A stretch of DNA of 64,000 nucleotides from Streptomyces sp. CB00455 (GTDB taxonomy: Bacteria; Actinomycetota; Actinomycetes; Streptomycetales; Streptomycetaceae): contig NZ_LIVQ01000012.1 in the NCBI RefSeq assembly GCF_001905445.1, positions 62,001-126,000 of the forward strand. Reading direction: 5' to 3'. Shown in pieces: positions 42,602 to 50,997 of this stretch (position 1 is its first letter; every line of letters begins with the position of its first letter). The notes under the pieces were generated by a model. It was given only the letters and a program-made list of their open reading frames with translations. It had not been told where the DNA came from and made no database searches. Made by a program: the position numbers and the translations under genes.

Positions 42602-42700
42602 TCTTTCACCCTATGCACGCCACGAGTTTCGTGAAAGGACCGGCGACCGGACGGCTGGAGCGGATGCGTGCGGGCGCCGGACGTGGCGTCGGACGGACCG

Positions 42701-43903
42701 TCAGGCGGCCTCCAGCAGTGGTTCCCCGCCGTCGCCGCCCGGCCGGCCGAACCTGCGGTAGGCGTGGGCGGCCGACACCAGCGTCATGTGGTGATGCCAG
42801 CCCGGGAACGAGCGGCCTTCGAAGTCGAGGAGGCCGAAGTCGTCCTCCAGCTCCCGCACGGCTTCCGCGCTGCGGTCCATCAGCCGCGTCAGCCCCAGGA
42901 CCTCTTCGGTCCGGGCGTGGGTGAGGTTGGTCAGCCACAGCTTGACGGGCTGGCGGGCGCGCTCGGAGCGCACGGCGAACAGCCGGTATGTGCGGTGCAC
43001 CTGCGTCCCGGCCGCCGTCGGCTCGGGCAGTCGCACGAAGCACGACATGACGGTGCTGTGCCGTCCCGGGCCACCGCCCCACGGACCCACCGTCTCGATC
43101 CGGGTCAGGCCCGCCGCGTCGAGCTCGAAGAGGCTGCGGGCAGCGAGCAGCATGCCCCGGCCGTCGGCGGTGCCGGGCCGGTGCAGCCGCAGGTGACGGC
43201 CGGCCAGCACGTGCAGGCTGCCGGGGACGGAGACGACGAAGTCCCGGCCGCGCTGGGAGAGGCCCCGCACGAGCGTGGCCGCCCCCGTCGAATCCCCGAG
43301 GTCGGCGACGACCGGCACGGGCGCGGTGCGGCTGGCGTCGGCGAGGCTGTCGACGACGTCGAGCGCGTGCTGTTCGAGCGAGCGCGGGCCGGCCTCGGCG
43401 GGGATCTTGGTGCGCTGACGGCGCGCGGGGTCCTTGATCCAGGAACCGGGGAGCAGCAGGCGCCAGTCGACGGGGACCGCGCTGTCCTGCGTGGCCAGGA
43501 ACCCGCCCACGCCCACCTGGCAGGTGACGGAACGTCCGGTCGCGGGAACGAAGCGGCGGTGCACGCCGCAGGAGTGCTCCCCGCGCTTGCGCAGCACCGC
43601 GAGGTCGAGCACCCAGGCGCTCGGGGCCATCTCCCGCTCGGTCCAGCGGGTGAGTTCGCCGCGGACCGGCGCCCAGTCCCAGGGGCTGGCGTTGACGAAC
43701 TGGTGCAGGGACTGCGAGGCCGTGGGCGAGTCGCAGACCGCAGCTGCCAGGCGCCGCACGGACTTCTTGCCGGGAGTGATGAGCAGGCTCTGCACGTACA
43801 TCTGCGCCCACCGGCGCTGATCCATCCTCGGCAGACACTCGAAGACCCGCTCCGCGAACACGGGCATCGAGGCTCTGGAGCTCATCAAGGCGTGCATGAC
43901 CAT
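42701..43903 (-). mobile_element. IS701-family transposase-like gene
   Basis: A 400-residue protein of the IS701 DDE transposase family: PRMDQRRWAQMYVQSLL at the start, AWVLDLAVLRKRGEHSCGVH (first acidic residue), VPVVADLGDSTGAATLVRGL (second) and LDFEGRSFPGWHHHMTLV (Glu). The normal WVIDDTGFxKKG motif is altered to WVLDLAVLRKRG. No terminal inverted repeats or target duplications were found next to it. ATG 43903 has a good AGGAGGG site, unlike most insertion sequences. An ARE-like sequence shared with the AfsA/receptor promoter lies 50 bases upstream. It may therefore be an immobile, regulated gene rather than an active element. Confidence 0.75.
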
Positions 43904-44308
43904 GGCGCGTTCCCTCCTGGTGTCTGCCGACGGCCGGCGACCACCATGAAAGAATAGCGAACGCCCTCTTTTTTTTGCGACTCAGGAGAGTTCTTGGACC
44001 ACTTCGCCAAGTCGGGCCCCCGCGTCCGGCGTTCACCGCAGCACAGTCACGGCCCCACCCAGGAGTACCGCGGCGGCCACCGAGCCGCCGTCGCCGAGGC
44101 CGCCGACACCCCCTACACAGTGGGACTTGATGCCCTCTGGAGTTCCAGTACATCTTGGCCAACTCCGCCTTGCGCCCGGTCCGCACGGCGCTGAAGGATG
44201 GTTCTCTAACGTGAAGTCAGACTCAAGAAAAAAATCCGGATCAGTGCGCCGACGGTACGGAACCACGCCCCTCTTGCGCCCGGTAGCGAGCGCTCAACGG
44301 GAGACAGC
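43904..44308. other. intergenic region with one ARE-like site
   Basis: 405 bases between the IS701-like gene and the divergent TetR gene. Apart from the ARE-like element at 43951-43980 and an A-rich tract at about 44224-44235, I see no repeats or convincing ORF; the short open frame at 43994-44194 has no ribosome site and no recognisable protein. Confidence 0.5.
43951..43980. promoter_or_regulatory. ARE-like butyrolactone-receptor site
   Basis: AGAATAGCGAACGCCCTC followed by a T tract (43969-43976). It shares CGAACGCCCT and the flanking A/T-rich arms with 46786-46812, between the receptor and synthase genes. ScbR-type receptors bind such AT-rich autoregulatory elements. It lies in the promoter of the IS701-like gene. 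Confidence 0.5.
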
Positions 44309-44941
44309 ATGGTGAAACAGGAGCGGGCGTTGCGTACGCGCACAGCTCTGGTACGGGCGGCCGCGGAGGAATTCGACCGCGACGGATATCTGGGCACGTC
44401 ACTGTCACAGATCAGCAAGGTCGCCAAGATCTCGATCGGCGCCGTCACCTTCCACTTCTCGTCCAAGAATGAACTCGCCGACGCGGTGTTCGAGGAGGGC
44501 AGGGCGGTCACGGTGGCGGCGCTGGAGCAGCTGGTTTCCGCGCCGGCGCCGGCCCTGCGCGCAGTGGTCGACCTCAGCCTCGAACTGACCCGGCTGATGG
44601 AGGAGGAGACCAGCGTGCGCTCCGCCATCCGGCTCTCCCGCGAGCGCCCCGACAGCGCTTCGTGGGCGGACCTGTGGCGCCCGACGGTCCGTCAACTTCT
44701 GGACCGCGCGTACGAGAACGGTCAGCTCCGCGACGACGCTCTCCCGGCGGACGTCACGACGCTGGTCGAGACCCTGCTCGGCGGCGCGGAGGCGTACCTG
44801 CGCCGCCGGACGGAGACCGAGACGGCCTACGAAAGTGCCGTGGGCCAGCTCAAGCGCCTGTGGCATCTGGCCCTCGTGGGCGTGTCGGCCACCGGTGAGA
44901 CACCCGCGGTCACCGTGCCCGCGCCCCGCTCACCGGACTGA
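44309..44941 (+). CDS. TetR/gamma-butyrolactone-receptor-like regulator
   Basis: A 210-residue TetR protein. It begins MVKQERALRTRTALVRAAAE, the start typical of ArpA/ScbR butyrolactone receptors, with HTH LSQISKVAKISIGAVTFHFS. The ligand domain has a shortened C-terminus. Next to the second receptor-like gene at 46.1 kb this could be a pseudo-receptor that senses an antibiotic or modulates the signal rather than binding the butyrolactone. ATG 44309 follows GGGAGACAGC. Confidence 0.85.
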   Translation: MVKQERALRTRTALVRAAAEEFDRDGYLGTSLSQISKVAKISIGAVTFHFSSKNELADAVFEEGRAVTVAALEQLVSAPAPALRAVVDLSLELTRLMEEETSVRSAIRLSRERPDSASWADLWRPTVRQLLDRAYENGQLRDDALPADVTTLVETLLGGAEAYLRRRTETETAYESAVGQLKRLWHLALVGVSATGETPAVTVPAPRSPD

Positions 44942-44950
44942 ACCGGACCA

Positions 44951-44986
44951 CCGCACCACCCGTCGTCCCCCGTCGACGTGGTGCGG
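44951..44986 (+). terminator. hairpin after the TetR gene
   Basis: CCGCACCAC (44951-44959) pairs with GTGGTGCGG (44978-44986), 9-bp stem with an 18-base loop, 10 bases after the stop codon. The region from there to 45182 shows nothing further. Confidence 0.45.
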
Positions 44987-45182
44987 TCGCGTCCAGTGGG
45001 CACACGTGCCTGCTGGACGCTGCCCGAAGACCGCCCGGCACCGTGACTACCAGCATGCTGTCGGGCACTCGGGCACAACAGTCCGTCCGTCGCCTCCCAG
45101 GAGCCCCTGCTCTCGGGAAGCGGCGGACGGACGCCTTTCACGGAGCGTGCGGCCGGCCCCGGCCGGCCGCGTCGCAGCGGTC

Positions 45183-46139
45183 TCACCCGCGGGCCAGGTA
45201 CTCCCGGTACCAGGGGGCCGCACCATCCAGGCGCGCCGGCGCTCCGGGACCCGGCGGGCAGCCGGCGGCCGCCCAGATCGCGGCACTGTCGTACCAGTGG
45301 TCCTCGGCCAGCAGGCCGAGCTGACGCGGGCTCACCCGGCAACCGGAAGCTCTCATGCGTTCCAGGCACTCGGCTTCGGACAGGTCCTGGTCCACTGCGG
45401 GCAGCACGCCCCGTACGGCGAGCGCCCGCACCAGATCGGCCGCGCGCACCGGATCGGGATGGCTGGCGTGCCAGACCGTACCGCCGACCGGGCGGTGGCC
45501 CAGTGCGAGACGGGCGATGAGGCGGGCGAGGTCGCCCACGGCCACCAGGGACAGCAGAGCCCGCCCAGCTCCCGGTAACGCCCTGGTGGATTGCAGCAGC
45601 TGCGCGATCGCGGGAACCACCCAGCGGTCCCCCGGACCGATCACCAGCCCCGGACGGAGCACCACCGCGCCCGCCGCCAGCGCGGGTCCCTCGGCCGCCA
45701 GCCGGGTCCGGCTGACGCCCGAGACGGGCGCGGGCGGAACACCGTCCACCGCGATCCCCCGGTGGGGCCCGGGACCGTAGACGGCCGAGGTCGACAGGTG
45801 GACGATCCGGCCGGCGCCGGCCGCCCGGGCCTGCGTCATGAGCGCCGTGGTGCCCCCGACGTTGACGGCGGCGCACAGCTGTTCGTCGGAACCGACCAGC
45901 GAGGCCAGGTGGAGCACGATGTCCGCGCCGTCACAGACCCCGCGCAGAGACCGGGGATCGGACAGGTCCGCCACCCTCCACTCGTCGGCCCGGCCGTCCG
46001 CGCGCGGGCCGCCGCGGCCCACTGCCCGCAGCCAAAGGGCGTCGGGAGCCGACTCGTCACGGATCCGCGCGAGTTCGGACAGGACGGCCGAGCCTATGAA
46101 GCCGGTCGCGCCGGTGAGTACGATCCGCCGCAGCTTCAC
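45183..46139 (-). CDS. NAD-dependent epimerase/dehydratase-like protein of the signalling cassette
   Basis: A 318-residue extended short-chain dehydrogenase: IVLTGATGFIGSAVLSELA is the Rossmann motif, and the catalytic region reads VHLSTSAVYGPGPHRG, so a Ser and a Tyr are present though the Lys spacing is not the classic YxxxK. It overlaps the receptor gene by four bases (GTGA). Epimerase-like genes often accompany afsA homologues in butenolide/butyrolactone loci, where they are thought to modify the signal after AfsA. That role is inferred from context. Confidence 0.75.
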   Translation of the reverse strand: MKLRRIVLTGATGFIGSAVLSELARIRDESAPDALWLRAVGRGGPRADGRADEWRVADLSDPRSLRGVCDGADIVLHLASLVGSDEQLCAAVNVGGTTALMTQARAAGAGRIVHLSTSAVYGPGPHRGIAVDGVPPAPVSGVSRTRLAAEGPALAAGAVVLRPGLVIGPGDRWVVPAIAQLLQSTRALPGAGRALLSLVAVGDLARLIARLALGHRPVGGTVWHASHPDPVRAADLVRALAVRGVLPAVDQDLSEAECLERMRASGCRVSPRQLGLLAEDHWYDSAAIWAAAGCPPGPGAPARLDGAAPWYREYLARG

Positions 46140-46762
46140 GCAGCCTGTTCCCGGGCGTACGGTCGCAGCACGAGCCGCTCCCGGACGTGGGCGGGAGCCA
46201 GCGCCGGAAGCGTGTACTTCCACATGGAGATCAGGCGTTCAATGAGGTCCTCCCGGCCTGTGGCGATGTTCGAGTAGATCTGCACGCCGGCGAAGGCCCC
46301 GGTCAGCAACGTGGCGAATTCCCGCTCATCGACGTCGTCAAGCAGCTCACCGCGCTCGCGGGCGGCGTAGAGGAAGACGCTGAGCTGGTCCACCCACTCG
46401 TGGTAGGCGGTGGCATCGGGCTTGCCGAACTCGCCCTGCTCGACGGCGAGCCGGACGCTGGCCCGCACCAGCACGTTGGTCTGGAGGGCGTGCGCCATGA
46501 AGAAGGTCAGGTCGATCAGTCGCTGCAGGCCGGGCTGGCCCACGTTGAAGGCGACGAACTCCTGTTGCTTCGCCATCACCACGCGGGCCAGTTCCTGCTT
46601 GGACTTGAAGTGGAAGTACATGCCGCCCTGGGTGACCCCGGCGCGATCCATGATCTTGCTGATACTGGCGCCGCTGTACCCGCACTCGTCGAAGACGTGG
46701 GCGGCAGCGTAGATGATCGCTTCCCGCGTCTTCACTGCCCGCTGCTGGCGCGGTTCGGTCAT
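46136..46762 (-). CDS. ScbR/AvaR-like gamma-butyrolactone receptor
   Basis: A 208-residue TetR-family protein: QRAVKTREAIIYAAAHVFDE and the HTH SISKIMDRAGVTQGGMYFHF match the butyrolactone-receptor family closely. The C-terminal ligand domain is full length. It is divergent from the afsA-like gene with an ARE-like element in the gap, the classical arrangement for receptor autoregulation. Binding of the diffusible signal should release DNA. Confidence 0.9.
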   Translation of the reverse strand: MTEPRQQRAVKTREAIIYAAAHVFDECGYSGASISKIMDRAGVTQGGMYFHFKSKQELARVVMAKQQEFVAFNVGQPGLQRLIDLTFFMAHALQTNVLVRASVRLAVEQGEFGKPDATAYHEWVDQLSVFLYAARERGELLDDVDEREFATLLTGAFAGVQIYSNIATGREDLIERLISMWKYTLPALAPAHVRERLVLRPYAREQAA

Positions 46763-46785
46763 CGTATGTCCCGGGGCCTCTCGAC

Positions 46786-46812
46786 AAAAAAAACGAACGC
46801 CCTTATTTTACA
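46786..46812. promoter_or_regulatory. ARE-like site between receptor and afsA-like genes
   Basis: An A tract followed by AACGAACGCCCTTATTTTAC, within the 111-base gap between the divergent receptor and synthase genes. It shares CGAACGCCCT with 43951-43980. Position and AT-rich arms fit an autoregulatory element for the receptor. Confidence 0.6.
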
Positions 46813-46873
46813 GGTCGGTCCGCGCGACTGGTAGAGCGCGGGGCTTCATGTACGCACGCCCCAGGGGAGAGGC

Positions 46874-47821
46874 ATGCTCACTACACCTGAACGCCGTCTG
46901 ATAGCGGAACCCCGTCTGACCACGACGGTTCCAAGGGAGTACGTCCACAGGGCGGCTCTGTCCGAAGTGTTCCTGACGGGGTGGGAAAAGACGGGAACGG
47001 ACGCCTTCACTGTCAGCGCTCAGTGGCCACGCAGCCACAGCTTCTACGCGCCGGAGCACGACATGCACGACCCGATGCTCCTGTGCGAGACGATCCGCCA
47101 GTGCGGCCTGCTGCTTTCGCACACAGGGTACGACCTTCCGCTCAGGCACCGCATCGGCTGGACCCGCATGCAGTACACGCTCAACCCGCAGGCCATGCGG
47201 GTCACGGCGACACCGGCCGAGATCACGCTGCACGTGACGTGCTCCGACATCCGCAACCACCGTTCGGTTCCCTCGTCGATGGTCATGCACATCGAGGCCG
47301 TGCGCGACGACTCGCTCCTGGCGGTGGCGAGCATCGGTTTCAGCAACTACTCCCCGGCCGTCTACGAGCGGCTGCGCGCGGGCCGGGCGGATGCCTCGCG
47401 GCTCTCCGAATCGGCGCCGATGCCGCCGGACCCGGTCTCGCGCAGCGTGGCGGGGCGCCGTCGGCGCCGGGACATCGTGCTGTCGCCCACCAAGGAGCGC
47501 TGGCGCTGGCAGCTGCGCGTGGACACCGCGCATCCGGTCTTGTTCGACCACCCGCTGGACCATGTCCCCGGGATGCTCCTGCTGGAGTCGGTCCGTCAGG
47601 CCGGCCAGGCGCTGGAGCCTTCGTGGGGCGCACTGATGCCCACGTCGATGGACGTGTCGTTCAACCGCTACGTGGAATTCGATACTCCGTGTTGGATCGA
47701 GGCGGAGACCGCGTCACCAGGAAGTGTGAGATCCAGACGGAGTGTGCGCGTAAACGGGCTCCAAGGCGGTACTTTCGCCTTCACGGCGACAACAGAGATG
47801 ACGGACGTGACGTCGCTCTAA
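46874..47821 (+). CDS. AfsA-family butyrolactone/butenolide synthase
   Basis: A 315-residue protein with two hotdog-like AfsA repeats: EVFLTGWEKTGTDAFTVSAQ ... SHSFYAPEHDMHDPMLLCE in the first, and HPVLFDHPLDHVPGMLLLES in the second. AfsA enzymes join a beta-ketoacyl thioester to dihydroxyacetone phosphate to begin autoregulator synthesis. ATG 46874 follows GGGGAGAG. Its product is the likely ligand of the adjacent receptor, and the signal may control the enediyne cluster. Confidence 0.92.
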   Translation: MLTTPERRLIAEPRLTTTVPREYVHRAALSEVFLTGWEKTGTDAFTVSAQWPRSHSFYAPEHDMHDPMLLCETIRQCGLLLSHTGYDLPLRHRIGWTRMQYTLNPQAMRVTATPAEITLHVTCSDIRNHRSVPSSMVMHIEAVRDDSLLAVASIGFSNYSPAVYERLRAGRADASRLSESAPMPPDPVSRSVAGRRRRRDIVLSPTKERWRWQLRVDTAHPVLFDHPLDHVPGMLLLESVRQAGQALEPSWGALMPTSMDVSFNRYVEFDTPCWIEAETASPGSVRSRRSVRVNGLQGGTFAFTATTEMTDVTSL

Positions 47822-48136
47822 GCGCAGTGGTGGTGTTTGCAGCCTGCCCACGAACAGGTCCGATAAACAGAGGAGTTCGAGAACGGACCTGAGAGCCGAC
47901 CACGACCGGTGATCGAACCCGGTGCGCCAACACCGGGGTTACGACCATCCTCTTTCCATCCGTCGAGTAGGAGCTCGACGAGCGGATGCACGCTGCGGGT
48001 GAAACCCGACAAACACGTGCGAACTGCGTTCCCTGTCCTTACCGGTGCCCCTGCAACAACCACTGCATCAGCGCAAGGCCCCTCACGTCACATAAGAGAT
48101 CTCACTGAGGCCCGTCAAGAAAGGGACCCCCGTATC
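47822..48136. other. 315-base region with inverted repeats upstream of the Rep-like gene
   Basis: The region holds two dyads: AACCCGGTG (47916-47924) with CACCGGGGTT (47931-47940, one bulge), and CGTCGAG (47961-47967) with CTCGACG (47974-47980). Placed directly upstream of a replication-type gene they could be part of an origin or its control region; no iteron array is seen here. Confidence 0.4.
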
Positions 48137-49852
48137 ATGGACCAAACCGTTCCCGATTTCCAGTCCCTCTGGGAAACACTCTGGCCGGATAGCGCCACCC
48201 CCAGGACACTCCTGGCCGAATCTGGTCTGTCCGGGCTGGCTGGAGGCAGGGATTCCGCCCTGGTCAGGCCCCATGCCGGGACCCGGATCAGGACCCCGTA
48301 CAAGCTCGTGGTGTTGCCCAATTACTGCGACGCGGCCCTCAGTGCGTACGTCAAGATCGCGGCGTTGGCCCGGCGTCCGGAGGGCTGCACGGCCGGCGTA
48401 TCGACTCTGGCGACCTTCCTGAACGTCGGCAAGTCCACCGTCGAGCGGGGCATCCACGATCTTCGCCAGCCCGATCCGGACGGCTTCGTCGAACTCGTGG
48501 GGAACGAACGCCGCACATTGAAGGGCGGCCGGGGTACGACCGCGCGGCGCCGCATTCGCCCCATGGAGCCCTGGGAACCCTTCGTCTGGATACCGGTCCT
48601 CGCCAGTGAGAGCCTCCCCCCGCGCCTCCTGCGCGCGTACGCGGTCATCGCGTACGGCGTTGCCCGCGGCCTGCCCCTGACCGTGGCCGACGTGGCGGCG
48701 CACCTGCGCCACCAGCACGGTCCCCGCGCGGGCATGCCGATCAGCGTCGAGGCGACGAGGAAGATCATCAAACGCCTCGTGCGAAGCGGCTGGCTGATCG
48801 TGATCCCGCGGGCGGGCTATCAGGGCCGCAATCTGTACCAAGTCAACGACGAACCCATCCCGCCCCCCCTCGCACAGAAATCCGAAACAGCGTGTGCAAG
48901 TCCCCAACCCGATGACGGATCGGGTCCCCAACTTGATGACGGATCCCTCGCGTATAAGGAAGACACTAGGACTGACCGACCCGACGACAAGACCCCCCTC
49001 CCATCCGCCGGAGGCGAACTACCGGTAGTGGGCGCGAGGCCGCAGCAGCTTCGGAGCGCCGACTGCGAAGATCCGGTGGCAGTGGACGGCGGCGCGCTCC
49101 GCGCGGATGGTTCATCCCCCCTGGCCCGGCCGGTCGCCGACCGGCAGAAGACCCCACCTGCGCGCCCCGACGCCTCCCCCGCGTTCCTCAGCAGGACGAC
49201 GCACACGGTGCTCCAGCCGGCTCACTTCCTGCTGGACGGCCTGCGCGGTTACGTCCTGCGCCTGATGGGCCGCGAGATCGACCGGCAGCTCGCCGACGGC
49301 GTCACGGTCGAGCGCCTCCAGGCCCGCATCACGGCCAGGCTGGCGGGGACGATGGTCTCCGAGATCAGGGACCCGGGCCGCTGGCTGCTGGGGGTGGCAC
49401 TGCCCCGCTGGGGCTGCGCGGACCCGGCCTGCGAATCCGGGGTCGTCTGGCACACCGGCCAGGACTGCCGGGCCTGCACGGAAATCCGCTGGCTGCAGTC
49501 GTGCGACCGCCTGGAAAGACCACGGGCGGGCGCCCGGCCACCGGCTCCCCCGCGCCCGTGCTGCCCGACGTGCGCCCGTCCGCACCGACCCGGCGGCGAG
49601 GGGGAATGCACGACATGTGCGGAGGAACGCACGGTCCGTGCCCGCCTTGCCGCCGGCCTCCCCCAGGCCGCCGGGACGGACCCCGGGCCGCCCGCGCCCC
49701 GCTGCTGCGGCCGGAACGGTCAGTGCACCAGACCCGCTTCGCTGGACGGCATGTGCTGGCGATGCCTGACCGCCACGCCGGAACGGGTCATCCCCAGCCC
49801 GCGCCGCCGGTTCACCGTGCAGGACCACGTCCCCGCCCCGGCCGCGACATGA
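48137..49852 (+). CDS. winged-helix, zinc-ribbon protein; candidate plasmid replication protein
   Basis: A 571-residue protein. Residues ~80-110 (CTAGVSTLATFLNVGKSTVE) and ~180-220 (LTVADVAAHLRHQHGPRAGM ... KIIKRLVRSGWLI) form two winged-helix-type DNA-binding segments. After a low-complexity linker, the C-terminus has three Cys clusters: CADPACESG ... CRACTEI, CCPTCARPH ... CTTCAEE and CCGRNGQC ... CWRC, each likely binding zinc. The layout resembles Rep-like proteins of actinomycete plasmids. It is next to parAB. ATG 48137 follows AAAGGGA at long spacing. The replication role is inference; a plasmid regulator is the alternative. Confidence 0.6.
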   Translation: MDQTVPDFQSLWETLWPDSATPRTLLAESGLSGLAGGRDSALVRPHAGTRIRTPYKLVVLPNYCDAALSAYVKIAALARRPEGCTAGVSTLATFLNVGKSTVERGIHDLRQPDPDGFVELVGNERRTLKGGRGTTARRRIRPMEPWEPFVWIPVLASESLPPRLLRAYAVIAYGVARGLPLTVADVAAHLRHQHGPRAGMPISVEATRKIIKRLVRSGWLIVIPRAGYQGRNLYQVNDEPIPPPLAQKSETACASPQPDDGSGPQLDDGSLAYKEDTRTDRPDDKTPLPSAGGELPVVGARPQQLRSADCEDPVAVDGGALRADGSSPLARPVADRQKTPPARPDASPAFLSRTTHTVLQPAHFLLDGLRGYVLRLMGREIDRQLADGVTVERLQARITARLAGTMVSEIRDPGRWLLGVALPRWGCADPACESGVVWHTGQDCRACTEIRWLQSCDRLERPRAGARPPAPPRPCCPTCARPHRPGGEGECTTCAEERTVRARLAAGLPQAAGTDPGPPAPRCCGRNGQCTRPASLDGMCWRCLTATPERVIPSPRRRFTVQDHVPAPAAT

Positions 49853-49856
49853 CCCG

Positions 49857-50735
49857 CTACCCGGTTCGTCCGGCCAGTACCGTCTCGGCTGATCCAGCGG
49901 GTTCGGCCCCGTCGGCCGTGACCGGCTCCTGGTGGCCCTCCGGGCGCGACGTGGCCGTCCCGGCCGCCTCCGGCGTTGCGCTGACCGAGTCCGCGCCGGC
50001 CTTCGGTGCGGGTTCGGCGGAGACCGTCCCGTACCCGGCCTTGACCGCACGCTTCTCGCGCCACAGGTGGTACAGCGACAGCGCGAGGATGCCGGTGCCG
50101 ACGAGGTTGGCGACGAAGTGCCACCAGACGCGGTACGTGGTCAGAGCCGGTCCCGGCGGGATCGCGCCGAACCAGGTCGACAGGCCGATGGCGCGGCTCG
50201 CGCCGAGCGCGACGGACAGGGTCAGGACGACGTGCTCCAGGCCGTGGATGCCCTGCATCCAGACGCCCATCTTGGCCCACTTGCGGGACTGGAGGTGGCC
50301 GCTGGCCCGCTTGGTGATCAGCACGATCCCGACCAGGCCGGCCAGGAAGATGAAGTTGCCGGTGAGGTGCAGGATCTCCATGCCCAAGGAGGGCTTGGTC
50401 GTGTCGATCTGCCCCATGCCGCGGGACAGGCTGTTGGCCCACGGTGTCATCCACGCCGGGGACATCGGGTGGGTGATCCAGTAGCCGGCCTGTGACACGT
50501 GCTCCTGGAAGTGGCCCAGCTGGCCCACGACCCCGAGTCCGATCAGACCGACCGACGCCTTGTACAGCCAGGGCCTGACCGCGCCCCGGTTGGCGTACGC
50601 CAGCACCGCCACAGCCGCCCACATCGCGACGGCCCAGAGGATGAAGAGCACGGCTCCCGCGGTGTCCACGGAGGACGCCATGCCGCCCATTCCTGGCATG
50701 CCCGGCATGCCTGGCATGCCTGGAGGGTGATTCAT
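49857..50735 (-). CDS. DUF6008-like polytopic membrane protein
   Basis: A 292-residue protein with about six transmembrane helices (AVLFILWAVAMWAAVAVLAY, FIFLAGLVGIVLITK, FVANLVGTGILALSLYHLW), His-containing helices (LGHFQEHV, HGLEHVVL) and a Met-rich N-terminus of GMP repeats. The tail is Ala/Glu rich. I recognise it as DUF6008, function unknown; the His/Met content hints at metal, but this is weak. ATG 50735 follows AAGGAG. It is convergent with the Rep-like gene, stops four bases apart. Confidence 0.7.
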   Translation of the reverse strand: MNHPPGMPGMPGMPGMGGMASSVDTAGAVLFILWAVAMWAAVAVLAYANRGAVRPWLYKASVGLIGLGVVGQLGHFQEHVSQAGYWITHPMSPAWMTPWANSLSRGMGQIDTTKPSLGMEILHLTGNFIFLAGLVGIVLITKRASGHLQSRKWAKMGVWMQGIHGLEHVVLTLSVALGASRAIGLSTWFGAIPPGPALTTYRVWWHFVANLVGTGILALSLYHLWREKRAVKAGYGTVSAEPAPKAGADSVSATPEAAGTATSRPEGHQEPVTADGAEPAGSAETVLAGRTG

Positions 50736-50952
50736 GAGGGCTCCTTCTAGGGGACGACCGGGTCCGTACGGCTGGCCGCACGGACCGGGGCCGCTCCCCC
50801 CGTCAGGGGCGTCCATTTCCGCGCGCGAGCAACACGCTAAGGAGCCGGAACACCGTCCGACTTCTTCCCACGTGCTATTCCGGCTGCCTCGCAGGCCGCG
50901 GACGGAGGCTCGCCGCGACTTCGCCAAGTCCGCGCAGTCCGTACACACGTGA

Positions 50953-50979
50953 GGCCCACCGCGAAGAACGCGGTGGGCC
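50953..50979 (-). terminator. terminator of the parAB operon
   Basis: GGCCCACCGCG (50953-50963) and CGCGGTGGGCC (50969-50979), 11-bp perfect stem with AAGAA loop, placed 18 bases beyond the parB stop on the minus strand. The rest of 50736-50997 shows no gene. Confidence 0.75.
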
Positions 50980-50997
50980 CCACGGGTGCGATCGCCG

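Noticed and set aside
42102..44166. Exact 12-mer CTTGGCCAACTC shared at 42102-42113 and 44155-44166 as a common operator
   Set aside because: Many exact 12-mer matches are expected by chance in 64 kb, and one copy is not next to a promoter-like start.
43994..44194. Small plus-strand gene in the intergenic region
   Set aside because: No ribosome site, no recognisable protein and unusual codon use; the region reads better as promoter DNA.
50685..50735. CATGCC/GGCATG direct repeats as an operator
   Set aside because: They are the coding sequence of the GMP repeats at the N-terminus of the membrane protein.
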